Assembly: GCA_004566265.1 (NCBI GenBank)
Contig: SPLB01000121.1
Span: forward strand, 1 to 13,804
Source of the DNA: Paracoccaceae bacterium
GTDB taxonomy: Bacteria; Pseudomonadota; Alphaproteobacteria; Rhodobacterales; Rhodobacteraceae
Reading direction: 5' to 3'
Length of the DNA: 13,804 bases
Position numbers and translations under genes: made by a program. Every line of letters starts with the position of its first letter. Positions within the stretch are counted from its first letter, which is position 1. Shown in pieces: positions 7,192-13,804 of the stretch. The notes beneath the pieces are model-generated. The model saw nothing but the letters and a program-made list of their open reading frames with translations. It ran no database searches and had not been told where the DNA came from.

Positions 7192-8070
7192 ATGCCCTCG
7201 GATCGTCAGATTGCACGCGAAATTTCTTACGCGCATTCCGCGGCAACCCGGCCCGGACGGTTTATGATCCGACTGATGGAAAACTCCACCGGGCGGCTGC
7301 GTCTGATCCGGCGCGCCAAAGGGTATGAAAAAGAGGTCGCTGCCGGCGGAGACTTTTGGGATATTATAATTCGCCGCTACGGCCTGACGCTGAATGTGGT
7401 TGGCGGCAGCCTAGAGAATATTCCACAGGACAAGCCAGTTATTGTGATTGCCAATCACCCTTACGGAATTTTAGACGGCATGATGCTGGGCTATATTCTG
7501 TCCAAAACCCGCCCCGATTTTCGCATCCTGGCGCATCGCATTTTCCGCAAGGCGGAAGATCTGAATAAAGTGATCCTGCCGATCTCTTTTGACGAAACCA
7601 AAGAGGCTGTGAAAACCAACCTTGCGACCCGCAAGGAAGCCCTGAGCTATCTTGCGGGTGGTGGGGCAATCGGGATTTTCCCAGGCGGCACCGTGTCAAC
7701 GGCTTCCAAACCGTTTTCACACCCAATGGATCCGGGCTGGCGCAGCTTCACTGCGCGCATGGTGAGCAAATCAGATGCCGTTGTGGTGCCGCTGTTTTTT
7801 GAGGGGCATACCTCGCGTCTGTTCCAGATTGCGTCTCATCTGCACAACACGCTGCGCATGGGGCTTTTGATCAAAGAGTTCAAGAAACGTGTCGACACCC
7901 CGGTTCGGGTGGTGGTCGGTGAACCCATTGGGCGTGATGTTTTGGACCCTCTGGCTAAGGACAGCAAACAGATGATGGATTTCCTGCGCAAAGCGACGTA
8001 TGACCTGTCTCCGGAACCGCTCAAATCCTATGACTACGGGTACGAGTTCGAGGAAAAGCACCGCACCTGA
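7192..8070 (+). CDS. PlsC-like lysophospholipid / glycerol acyltransferase
   Basis: A 292-residue membrane-associated acyltransferase that should move an acyl chain onto a lysophospholipid or related amine lipid at the inner membrane. Motif I is [10 protein letters not shown] at 87-96, with His89 and Asp95 as the expected catalytic pair. The spacing is H-x5-D instead of the classic H-x4-D, as in the hemolysin/OlsB-like branch of the LPLAT superfamily. [10 protein letters not shown] at 161-170 corresponds to the substrate-binding motif, and [15 protein letters not shown] at 197-211 to the final conserved block. The start at 7192 is chosen on the ribosome site and the family-like N-terminus (an upstream ATG at 7111 would add 27 residues). 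It is preceded by 193 bases with no obvious promoter and sits 25 bases before murI, so the two are probably cotranscribed. Whether the acceptor is lysophosphatidate, lyso-ornithine lipid or another lipid is unknown. Confidence 0.87.
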   Translation: MPSDRQIAREISYAHSAATRPGRFMIRLMENSTGRLRLIRRAKGYEKEVAAGGDFWDIIIRRYGLTLNVVGGSLENIPQDKPVIVIANHPYGILDGMMLGYILSKTRPDFRILAHRIFRKAEDLNKVILPISFDETKEAVKTNLATRKEALSYLAGGGAIGIFPGGTVSTASKPFSHPMDPGWRSFTARMVSKSDAVVVPLFFEGHTSRLFQIASHLHNTLRMGLLIKEFKKRVDTPVRVVVGEPIGRDVLDPLAKDSKQMMDFLRKATYDLSPEPLKSYDYGYEFEEKHRT

Positions 8071-8095
8071 AGCGCGGCGTTTGAAGGCAGACAAA

Positions 8096-8905
8096 ATGGC
8101 AGTTGGTATTTTTGATTCAGGTCTCGGGGGACTTACCGTCCTCAATGCGGCCCAGAAGCATCTCCCGGATGTTGATTTCCTCTACTATGGGGACAATGCA
8201 CGCGCGCCTTATGGCGTGCGGGATGCCGAAGATGTGTTTCAGCTGACCAATACTGCCGTACATCAGATGTGGGACATGGGTGCCAATCTGGTGATCCTCG
8301 CTTGCAACACAGCCTCTGCTGCCGCGCTGCGTCGGATGCAAGAGGCAGGCGTGCCCGAAGGAAAGCGCGTGCTTGGTGTATTTGTGCCGCTGATCGAGGC
8401 CTTGACCGAACGCAACTGGGGCGACAATTCCCCCCCCCGCGAAGTTGAGGTTAAACATGTGGCGCTGTTTGCAACGCCCGCCACGGTGTCGAGCCGCGCG
8501 TTCCAGCGCGAGCTGGCCTTTCGTGCGATTGGTGTGGATGTTGAGGCCCAAGCCTGCGGCGGTCTGGTCGATGCCATTGAGGAAGGCGATATGATCCTGG
8601 CCGATGCGCTGGTCAAAAGCCACGTGGATGCGCTGTTGCGCAAAATGCCAAACCCTCAGGCCGCGGTCCTGGGCTGTACGCATTACCCGCTTATGGAGGA
8701 AGCCTTCCAGAAAGCGCTTGGGGAAGATGTGAAAGTCTTCTCGCAGGGCAACCTTGTGGCGCAGAGCCTCGGTGACTATCTGACCCGCCACCCCAATATG
8801 CGCGGCACGGGCGACGCAGGGTACTACACCACCGGTGATCCGACCCGCGTCAGCACGCGTGCAACGCAGTTTTTGCGACGAGAAATCACATTCAAGAAAG
8901 CCTGA
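8096..8905 (+). CDS. murI: Glutamate racemase
   Basis: Interconverts L- and D-glutamate, supplying D-glutamate for peptidoglycan; cytoplasmic and cofactor-free. The 269-residue product starts [15 protein letters not shown] with the catalytic-acid region (Asp7, Ser8). [11 protein letters not shown] follows at 30-40, then the first catalytic cysteine in [11 protein letters not shown] (Cys70) and the second in LGCTHYPL (Cys194, with His196). An insert around residues 97-118 between these halves is, from memory, common in alphaproteobacterial versions. GAAGG eight bases upstream supports this start; a longer frame from 8000 overlaps the acyltransferase and adds nonsense. A run of nine C residues lies in the insert at 8430-8438 with the frame intact. 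It follows the acyltransferase by 25 bases and precedes argC by 57. A broader aspartate/glutamate racemase role is less likely given both cysteines. Confidence 0.93.
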   Translation: MAVGIFDSGLGGLTVLNAAQKHLPDVDFLYYGDNARAPYGVRDAEDVFQLTNTAVHQMWDMGANLVILACNTASAAALRRMQEAGVPEGKRVLGVFVPLIEALTERNWGDNSPPREVEVKHVALFATPATVSSRAFQRELAFRAIGVDVEAQACGGLVDAIEEGDMILADALVKSHVDALLRKMPNPQAAVLGCTHYPLMEEAFQKALGEDVKVFSQGNLVAQSLGDYLTRHPNMRGTGDAGYYTTGDPTRVSTRATQFLRREITFKKA

Positions 8906-8962
8906 ATAAGGCCGCTTACCCAATTGATTTCGAGAGACATTCCCTCAAGTGAGGATTCTGAT

Positions 8963-9991
8963 ATGACCCATAATGTGGCTATCCTTGGTGCATCCGGCTA
9001 TACCGGCGCTGAACTTGTGCGGCTGATCAGCCAGCACCCCGACATGAAAATCGCAGCGCTGGCCGCCGAGCGGAAAGCCGGCATGCAAATGGCTGATGTC
9101 TTCCCACATCTGCGCCATCTGGACCTGCCAACACTCTGCAAAATCGGCGAGATTGATTTCGCGTCTATTGACCTCTGTTTTTGTGCGCTGCCGCATAAAA
9201 CCAGCCAGAACGTGATCTCTGAGCTGCCCACCGATCTGAAGATCGTCGATCTGTCTGCCGACTTTCGCCTCTCGGACCCGGAAGAATACGAGAAGTGGTA
9301 CGGCAACCCGCATTCAGCGGTCGAGATGCAGAAAGAAGCGGTCTACGGCTTGACCGAGTTTAACCGCGAAGCGATCGCCAAGGCGCGTCTGGTGGCGGGC
9401 ACCGGATGCAATGCGGCCACCGGTCAATTTGTGCTGCGCCCGCTGATTGCGGCAAACGTGATTGATCTCGATAATATTATTCTCGACATGAAATGCGCCG
9501 TATCGGGCGCAGGTCGGGCGCTCAAAGAAAACCTGCTCCACGCCGAACTGTCCGAGGGATACAACGCCTATGCCATTGGCAGCACTCACCGGCACCTCGG
9601 CGAATTTGACGAACAGTTCTCTGCTATTGCCGGTCGCCCGGTGAAGGTCCAGTTCACCCCGCATCTGCTGCCGGTGAACCGCGGCATTCTGGCCACGACC
9701 TACGTCAAAGGCGACGCCAAGGCGATTTATGCAGCGCTGGAAGCGGCTTACAAGGACGAGCCCTTTATTGAGCTGCTGCCCTTTGGTCAGGGCCCCAGCA
9801 GCCACAGTGTGCGCGGGTCGAACTTCGTGCACATCGGGGTAGCCGAGGACCGCGTTGAAGGCCGCGCCATTGTGATTGCCGCGCTGGATAACCTGACAAA
9901 AGGTAGCAGCGGACAGGCCTTGCAGAACGCAAACCTGATGTTAGGTCTCGAAGAAACAGCGGGCTTAATGATGGCACCGCTCTTTCCCTAA
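8963..9991 (+). CDS. argC: N-acetyl-gamma-glutamyl-phosphate reductase
   Basis: NADPH-dependent reduction of N-acetylglutamyl phosphate to the semialdehyde, third step of arginine synthesis, in the cytoplasm. The 342-residue product begins with a Rossmann nucleotide-binding motif, GASGYTGAE at 9-17. It has the catalytic cysteine in AGTGCNAATG (Cys149) and the histidine motif STHRHLGEF near 207-215, and ends with [18 protein letters not shown], a strong ArgC signature. The active-site wording GTGCNAAT differs from the PGCYPT of enterobacterial ArgC and is closer to LysY-like proteins, but I remember it as usual for Rhodobacterales ArgC. AAGTGAGG eight bases upstream selects this ATG over one at 8924. 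It lies 57 bases after murI and 30 bases before ccmE, suggesting one transcript. Confidence 0.95.
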   Translation: MTHNVAILGASGYTGAELVRLISQHPDMKIAALAAERKAGMQMADVFPHLRHLDLPTLCKIGEIDFASIDLCFCALPHKTSQNVISELPTDLKIVDLSADFRLSDPEEYEKWYGNPHSAVEMQKEAVYGLTEFNREAIAKARLVAGTGCNAATGQFVLRPLIAANVIDLDNIILDMKCAVSGAGRALKENLLHAELSEGYNAYAIGSTHRHLGEFDEQFSAIAGRPVKVQFTPHLLPVNRGILATTYVKGDAKAIYAALEAAYKDEPFIELLPFGQGPSSHSVRGSNFVHIGVAEDRVEGRAIVIAALDNLTKGSSGQALQNANLMLGLEETAGLMMAPLFP

Positions 9992-10021
9992 ATTTGCATC
10001 AGCCAGCGAAAGACGCGCCAG

Positions 10022-10462
10022 ATGAAGTCCATCAAAAAGCAACGCCGCATTCAGGTTCTGGCATTGACAGCGGTGGCGCTGATCACGGCAACCGTGCTGA
10101 TCGGATATGCCATGCGGGATGGTATCAACTTCTTCCGATCGCCGTCTCAGGTGATGGAAGAAGCGCCGCCACCCAACGAAGTCTTCCGCCTGGGGGGCCT
10201 GGTCGAGGAAGGTTCCATCGTGCGAGGGCAAGGGGAAACCGTGTCCTTTTCCGTGACCGATGGCGGGGCAACTGTGGCGGTGACCTTCACAGGCGTGCTC
10301 CCCGATCTTTTTTCGGAAAATCAGGGCATGATTGGCACCGGACGTTATGTGAATGGCGTGTTTGAGGCAACCGAGATCCTCGCCAAACATGACGAGACCT
10401 ATATGCCGAAAGAGGTCGCGGATGCGCTGAAGGCGCAGGGGGTGTTCAAACCCGAAAGCTGA
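10022..10462 (+). CDS. ccmE: Cytochrome c maturation heme chaperone CcmE
   Basis: Periplasmic heme chaperone that receives heme from the CcmABCD complex, holds it covalently and hands it to CcmF/CcmH for attachment to apocytochrome c. The 146 residues show a basic N-terminus, one membrane anchor (about 11-30) and a beta-barrel periplasmic domain (FRLGGLVEEGSI, VTFTGVLPDLF, EGQG-type turn as ENQGMIGTG). The heme-binding motif is AKHDETYMP, with the covalent His123 and Tyr127. Length is normal for the family. The ribosome site is weak. It follows argC by 30 bases and is closed by a terminator-like hairpin. Its usual partner ccmF lies downstream but is separated from it here by the endolysin and holin genes. 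Confidence 0.96.
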   Translation: MKSIKKQRRIQVLALTAVALITATVLIGYAMRDGINFFRSPSQVMEEAPPPNEVFRLGGLVEEGSIVRGQGETVSFSVTDGGATVAVTFTGVLPDLFSENQGMIGTGRYVNGVFEATEILAKHDETYMPKEVADALKAQGVFKPES

Positions 10463-10481
10463 GTCTTGACCAGAATTCCCG

Positions 10482-10509
10482 AAACGCCTCGCCACAAGCG
10501 GGGCGTTTT
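10482..10509 (+). terminator. Terminator-like hairpin after ccmE
   Basis: AAACGCCTCGC (10482-10492) pairs with 10498-10508 over 11 base pairs including one T-G wobble, with the loop CACAA and only four T residues (10506-10509). It begins 20 bases after the ccmE stop. It probably ends the acyltransferase-murI-argC-ccmE transcript, at least partly, and sets off the lysis genes. Because the flanking bases are A and T on opposite sides, it could also act in the other direction. Confidence 0.65.
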
Positions 10510-10609
10510 GCGTTGTGGGGTGTTGCGCCCCCGGCGCACGCGCTGGTGACGGGTCTTAAGGCGGACTCTGTCAGACTGCCGGGCAGGGAGCCTATCAGGA
10601 GCAAAACCC

Positions 10610-11221
10610 ATGGACCCACGCCAGATTGCGCAGGAAATCATCGCTCGGGAGGGCGGATATGTGAATGACCCCGACGATCCCGGCGGGGCCACTAACCACG
10701 GCGTCACCATCCACACCCTGCGGCGGCTTGGGCTGGACCTGAACCGCGATGGTCGTGTGGACGCGCGTGATGTTCGTCGTCTAACCGCCGCACAAGCCGA
10801 GGAAATTTTCCTGCGGGACTATTTCCATAGGCCGCGTCTGGATCTGCTGCCCGCCTCCCTTCAGGCCACGGTGTTTGATATGCAGGTCAATTCCGGCAGT
10901 CAGGCAGTGCGGCTGTTGCAGCGGCTGCTGCGGGATATGGCTTATGACCTTGCGATTGACGGTGTCTGTGGGCCACAGACCGCGCGCGCAGCCCATGCGG
11001 CGGCAGCGGTCCATTCGGCGGCTCTGGTTGACGCCTATGGGATTGCCCGGCGCAATTACTACTTTGACCTCGCAGATCGGCGGCCTGCCATGCGCAAATA
11101 TGCCCGCAGCCGCGCAGGTGGCAAAGGCGGATGGATCCTACGCGCCGAAAGCTTCGTCACCGACCACTATCACCTCAGCATAGCTGAATTCGACGCGCGT
11201 ACGCGCCATTGGGAAAATTAA
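10610..11221 (+). CDS. Holin-associated N-acetylmuramidase (GH108 endolysin), gene-transfer-agent type
   Basis: Cleaves the glycan strands of peptidoglycan once it reaches the periplasm. The 203 residues begin with the glycoside hydrolase 108 signature, REGGYVNDPDDPGGATNHGVT, whose catalytic glutamate is Glu14. The family's C-terminal peptidoglycan-binding domain (PG_binding_3 type) follows from about residue 90: VFDMQVNSG, IDGVCGPQTARA, GGWILRAESF. Between them DLNRDGRVDARD (43-54) matches a 12-residue EF-hand/dockerin calcium loop exactly. There is no signal peptide, so export must depend on the holin encoded one base downstream. AGGAG at 10597-10601, eight bases before the ATG, fixes the start. 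In Rhodobacter capsulatus an endolysin/holin pair of this kind, located away from the main cluster, releases gene transfer agent particles. That role is inferred here; no phage head or tail gene is present in the window. Confidence 0.9.
   Translation: MDPRQIAQEIIAREGGYVNDPDDPGGATNHGVTIHTLRRLGLDLNRDGRVDARDVRRLTAAQAEEIFLRDYFHRPRLDLLPASLQATVFDMQVNSGSQAVRLLQRLLRDMAYDLAIDGVCGPQTARAAHAAAAVHSAALVDAYGIARRNYYFDLADRRPAMRKYARSRAGGKGGWILRAESFVTDHYHLSIAEFDARTRHWEN
10736..10771 (+). other. EF-hand / dockerin-like calcium loop encoded in the endolysin gene
   Basis: Codons 43-54 read DLNRDGRVDARD, fitting DxNxDGxVxxxD with metal ligands at loop positions 1, 3, 5, 9 and 12 and the obligatory Gly at position 6. 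It is followed by a helix-like VRRLTAAQAEEIF. It sits between the catalytic Glu region and the body of the muramidase. Calcium binding is predicted from the pattern only. Confidence 0.6.
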
Positions 11222-11222
11222 C

Positions 11223-11753
11223 ATGTTGTCAATGATTTGGAAAGCGTTCTTAGGGCGAGAGGCGAAGGGGTTGCGACAGACGATCGAGATTTTTCGTGAA
11301 AACGCCGAAAAGGCCTCTGGGCGGGATCATGCCCTGCAACAAGCTGCCCTTGCCCAGCTTGCCGCTGAATTTGCGTCCCCGAAAGCGGGATGGTTTGAAC
11401 GGTTGATGGATGGGGTCAACCGCCTGCCACGCCCGATGATGGCACTGGGGACATTGGGTCTGATGATCGCGGCGATGGGTGACCCGCATTGGTTTGCCCT
11501 CCGTATGCAAGGATTGGCCCTGGTGCCAGAGCCGCTATGGTGGCTGCTGGGTATTGTGGTGTCGTTCTATTTTGGTGCTCGGGTGCAAGTGAAGTCACAG
11601 GACTTTCATCGCAGCATGGCAGCCGGTCTGGCGCGAGCACCTGCAGTGCTTGCCAATATCTCTCAGCGCCAAGAAGTCATTGGAAGGGGTTCAAAAACCG
11701 GCCAAAACCCTGCACTTGAGGACTGGAAGGCGGCGGCGCACAGCCCCACTTAA
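11223..11753 (+). CDS. Holin family protein (3-TM holin), partner of the endolysin
   Basis: A 176-residue small membrane protein expected to make the inner-membrane holes that let the endolysin reach the cell wall. It has an amphipathic, charged N-terminal 60 residues with a possible coiled coil (RQTIEIFRENAEKA). Hydrophobic segments lie near 70-86 (MMALGTLGLMIAAMG), 91-101 and 103-119 (PEPLWWLLGIVVSFYFGA), followed by a polar tail. This fits the Holin_3TMs family; the exact number of membrane passes is uncertain. Its ATG begins one base after the endolysin stop, so translation is almost surely coupled. The pair resembles the gene transfer agent release genes of Rhodobacterales. The gene ends 73 bases before ccmF. 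Confidence 0.82.
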   Translation: MLSMIWKAFLGREAKGLRQTIEIFRENAEKASGRDHALQQAALAQLAAEFASPKAGWFERLMDGVNRLPRPMMALGTLGLMIAAMGDPHWFALRMQGLALVPEPLWWLLGIVVSFYFGARVQVKSQDFHRSMAAGLARAPAVLANISQRQEVIGRGSKTGQNPALEDWKAAAHSPT

Positions 11754-11761
11754 GTTGCCAG

Positions 11762-11806
11762 CCTGCGGCTGCAGGACGCAACGCATGACCATTGGCGGAC
11801 ACCGCC
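11762..11806 (+). promoter_or_regulatory. Two small hairpins and a competing start site in the ccmF leader
   Basis: CCTGC-GGCT-GCAGG (11762-11775) and GGCGG-ACA-CCGCC (11794-11806) lie between the holin stop and the ccmF start. AGGA at 11773-11776 stands eight bases before an in-frame ATG at 11785, which would add 14 residues to CcmF. The family-like ATG at 11827 has only a weak ribosome site. The hairpins lack T-runs, so they are not terminators. They may affect ccmF translation. Confidence 0.35.
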
Positions 11807-11826
11807 CATCGGGATATATATCAGAT

Positions 11827-13788
11827 ATGATTACAGAACTTGGTCACTTTGCCCTCATCCTAGCCTTTGTTATTGCGATTGTGCAAATGGTCGTACCCAT
11901 GGTCGGCGCGCAGATGCGTTGGCCCGGCTGGATGGCTGTGGCCGAACCCGCCGCACAGGCGCAGTTGTTGTTCACAGCCTTTTCCTTTGGCGCGCTGATG
12001 TGGGCCTTTGTGACCTCTGATTTTTCGGTTCAGCTGGTGGTGCTGAACAGCCATTCCGCTAAGCCAATGCTGTATAAAATCTCAGGCACCTGGGGCAACC
12101 ATGAAGGGTCAATGCTGTTGTGGGTGCTGATTGTAAGCCTTTTTGGTGCCGCAGCGGCCATAACGGGTGGGGGGCTGCCGCCGCGTCTCAAGGCGCGTGT
12201 TCTGAGCGTTCAGGCCGCGATTGGCGTCGCGTTTTTCGCTTTCATCCTATTCACCTCGAACCCGTTTGTGCGCATGGAGGTGCCCCCGTTTGACGGACAG
12301 GATCTGAACCCGCTGTTGCAGGATCCTGGCTTGGCATTTCACCCGCCATTCCTTTATCTGGGCTACGTGGGGCTTTCTATGGCGTTCTCCTTTGCTGTGG
12401 CGGCGCTGATCGAAGGCCGCGTGGATGCGGCCTGGGGTCGTTGGGTCCGTCCGTGGACCTTGGCGGCCTGGGTGTTTCTGACCATTGGCATCGCACTTGG
12501 GTCCTGGTGGGCGTATTACGAGCTGGGCTGGGGAGGCTTCTGGTTTTGGGACCCGGTTGAAAATGCGTCTTTTATGCCTTGGCTGCTGGCTGCCGCGCTG
12601 CTGCATTCGGCCATCGTCGTGGAAAAGCGCGAAGCGCTGAAAAGCTGGACCATTTTGCTGGCAATCCTGGCCTTTGGGTTTTCGCTGATTGGGACTTTTA
12701 TTGTACGGTCGGGGCTACTCACGTCGGTCCATGCGTTTGCCAATGACCCGGAGCGCGGGATTGTCATTCTGTTCATCCTCGCTGTGTTTACGGGGGGGGC
12801 GTTGACGCTCTTTGCAATGCGCGCCCAAGCCATGGAGGCCAAAGGCGTCTTTGGGGTGGTCAGCCGCGAAAGCGCGTTGGTGGCCAACAACCTCCTGCTG
12901 GCGGTGAGTTGTTTTGTGGTTTTTGTCGGCACACTTTGGCCGGTGGTGGCCGAGATGGCTTTCGACCGCAAGCTGTCCGTCGGTGCCCCTTTTTTCGATA
13001 TGGCCTTCACACCCTTTATGGTGCTTTTGGGGCTTTTGTTACCGGTTGGGTCGATGATGCCCTGGAAGCGGGGCAATCTGGCACAGAGCGCGTGGAAACT
13101 GCGCTATGGCTTTGTGCTGGCGCTGGCGCTTGCGGGGCTGGTCTGGGCCATGCAGTCGGGCCGCAGCCTTCTGGGGCCAGTTGGCCTGTTCCTTGGCGCA
13201 TGGGTCACACTTGGCGCGGTGTTGGATCTGTGGGGTCGTACTGGAAAATCCGGTGCCGCGCGTCTGCTGCGCCTGCCGCGCGCGGATTGGGGCAAAGCCA
13301 CTGCGCATATTGGACTTGGCGTCACCATCTTTGCCATTGCGGGCCTGACCGCCTGGCAGCAGGAAGACATTCGTGTCGCCATGCCGGGTCAACCCTTCGA
13401 GGTCGGCGGCTACCAAATGACCCTGCGCGATGTGGTTCAGGAGCGTGGTCCGAACTTCTTTTCAACCAAAGGGATTGTCGAGATCACGCAGAACGGGCGC
13501 GATGTGGCGGTGCTACACCCGGAAAAACGCGTTTATCCGGTTGCCCAAATGCCCACGACCGAGGCGGCGATTGATTACCGCTTTGCCCGCGACCTTTATG
13601 TTGTGATCGGGGACGAGCAGGATAATGGCGGCTGGACCATGCGTACCTATATCAAACCCTTTGCGAACTGGATCTGGGGCGGCTGCGGGTTGATGGCGTT
13701 GGGTGGATTCCTGAGCCTCAGCGACCGTCGTTTCCGGGTGGCCGCGGGTGCGCGCAAAACATCCGCCAAAGGGGTGCCAGCGGAATGA
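11827..13788 (+). CDS. ccmF: Cytochrome c heme lyase subunit CcmF
   Basis: A large inner-membrane protein that, with CcmH, takes heme from CcmE and attaches it to apocytochrome c in the periplasm. The 653 residues match the usual length (E. coli about 647). Many membrane segments are visible. The tryptophan-rich WWD domain spans about 226-252 (GSWWAYYELGWGGFWFWDP). The four histidines known to matter in E. coli CcmF are present: His172 (FHPPFLYLGY), His260, His302 (TSVHAF) and His494 (AHIGLG). The large periplasmic loop before the last membrane segment spans about 512-610. The start MITELGHFALILAF follows the family; a start at 11785 has a better ribosome site and cannot be excluded. No promoter is apparent between the holin gene and ccmF. 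Its stop overlaps the next start as ATGA. Confidence 0.96.
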   Translation: MITELGHFALILAFVIAIVQMVVPMVGAQMRWPGWMAVAEPAAQAQLLFTAFSFGALMWAFVTSDFSVQLVVLNSHSAKPMLYKISGTWGNHEGSMLLWVLIVSLFGAAAAITGGGLPPRLKARVLSVQAAIGVAFFAFILFTSNPFVRMEVPPFDGQDLNPLLQDPGLAFHPPFLYLGYVGLSMAFSFAVAALIEGRVDAAWGRWVRPWTLAAWVFLTIGIALGSWWAYYELGWGGFWFWDPVENASFMPWLLAAALLHSAIVVEKREALKSWTILLAILAFGFSLIGTFIVRSGLLTSVHAFANDPERGIVILFILAVFTGGALTLFAMRAQAMEAKGVFGVVSRESALVANNLLLAVSCFVVFVGTLWPVVAEMAFDRKLSVGAPFFDMAFTPFMVLLGLLLPVGSMMPWKRGNLAQSAWKLRYGFVLALALAGLVWAMQSGRSLLGPVGLFLGAWVTLGAVLDLWGRTGKSGAARLLRLPRADWGKATAHIGLGVTIFAIAGLTAWQQEDIRVAMPGQPFEVGGYQMTLRDVVQERGPNFFSTKGIVEITQNGRDVAVLHPEKRVYPVAQMPTTEAAIDYRFARDLYVVIGDEQDNGGWTMRTYIKPFANWIWGGCGLMALGGFLSLSDRRFRVAAGARKTSAKGVPAE

Positions 13789-13804
13789 CACAGCTCGTTA
13801 CACC
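13785..13804 (+). CDS. Start of the next gene, probably ccmH (partial)
   Basis: An ATG at 13785-13787 overlaps the ccmF stop (ATGA), and the frame reads MTQLVT to the window edge. CcmH/CycL, the thioredoxin-like partner of CcmF, usually follows ccmF in this arrangement. Only six codons are visible, so the identity rests on context alone. Confidence 0.45.

Noticed and set aside
8117..8923. 268-codon minus-strand frame opposite murI
   Set aside because: It is antisense to the complete glutamate racemase, with composition typical of a shadow frame.
10556..10559. TTAA ahead of the endolysin gene as a CtrA half-site, attractive because CtrA controls GTA genes
   Set aside because: Only one half-site is present; the second TTAA at seven-base spacing and the extended TTAACCAT form are missing.
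10610..11753. Prophage remnant as the source of the lysis genes
   Set aside because: No integrase, attachment repeat, terminase, capsid or tail gene is visible, and the flanking genes are intact parts of a housekeeping cluster. A fixed lysis cassette explains it better.

Overview
The window looks like chromosome from a Rhodobacterales alphaproteobacterium, probably the marine Roseobacter group. The reasons are a moderately GC-rich composition (judged by eye), the wording of the proteins (an ArgC with a GTGCNAAT active site, a fused indolepyruvate oxidoreductase with a DUF6537-like tail, a holin-associated N-acetylmuramidase) and the gene order argC-ccmE ... ccmF-ccmH. No tRNA, rRNA, CRISPR array, IS element or integrase was seen.

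Left part (1-3419, minus strand): the N-terminal 388 codons of purL run off the left edge. Next comes a 629-base stretch without a convincing gene; it holds three ATTTGCG repeats behind purL and a strong minus-strand terminator, possibly the end of a small RNA. It is followed by a class I SAM-dependent methyltransferase and a LysR-type regulator that has its own terminator built around its stop codon.

Middle (3420-6998): a 165-base divergent intergenic region carries a good sigma70-type promoter for the lysR gene and two adjacent palindromes in front of a 1137-residue fused indolepyruvate ferredoxin oxidoreductase on the plus strand. The layout is typical of a LysR regulator controlling its divergent neighbour.

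Right part (7192-13804, plus strand): a PlsC-like acyltransferase, glutamate racemase (murI), argC and ccmE are closely spaced and probably form one operon, closed by a terminator-like hairpin. Then come a GH108 endolysin and a three-TM holin, one base apart, followed by ccmF and the first codons of probably ccmH. A two-gene lysis cassette therefore sits inside the cytochrome c maturation cluster. Its composition matches the stand-alone endolysin/holin pair that releases gene transfer agent particles in Rhodobacter, and no phage structural genes lie around it. The endolysin also carries a perfect EF-hand/dockerin-type calcium loop. This cassette, its possible transcriptional link to ccmF, and the candidate small RNA are the points most worth a second look. 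Most other content is ordinary housekeeping.
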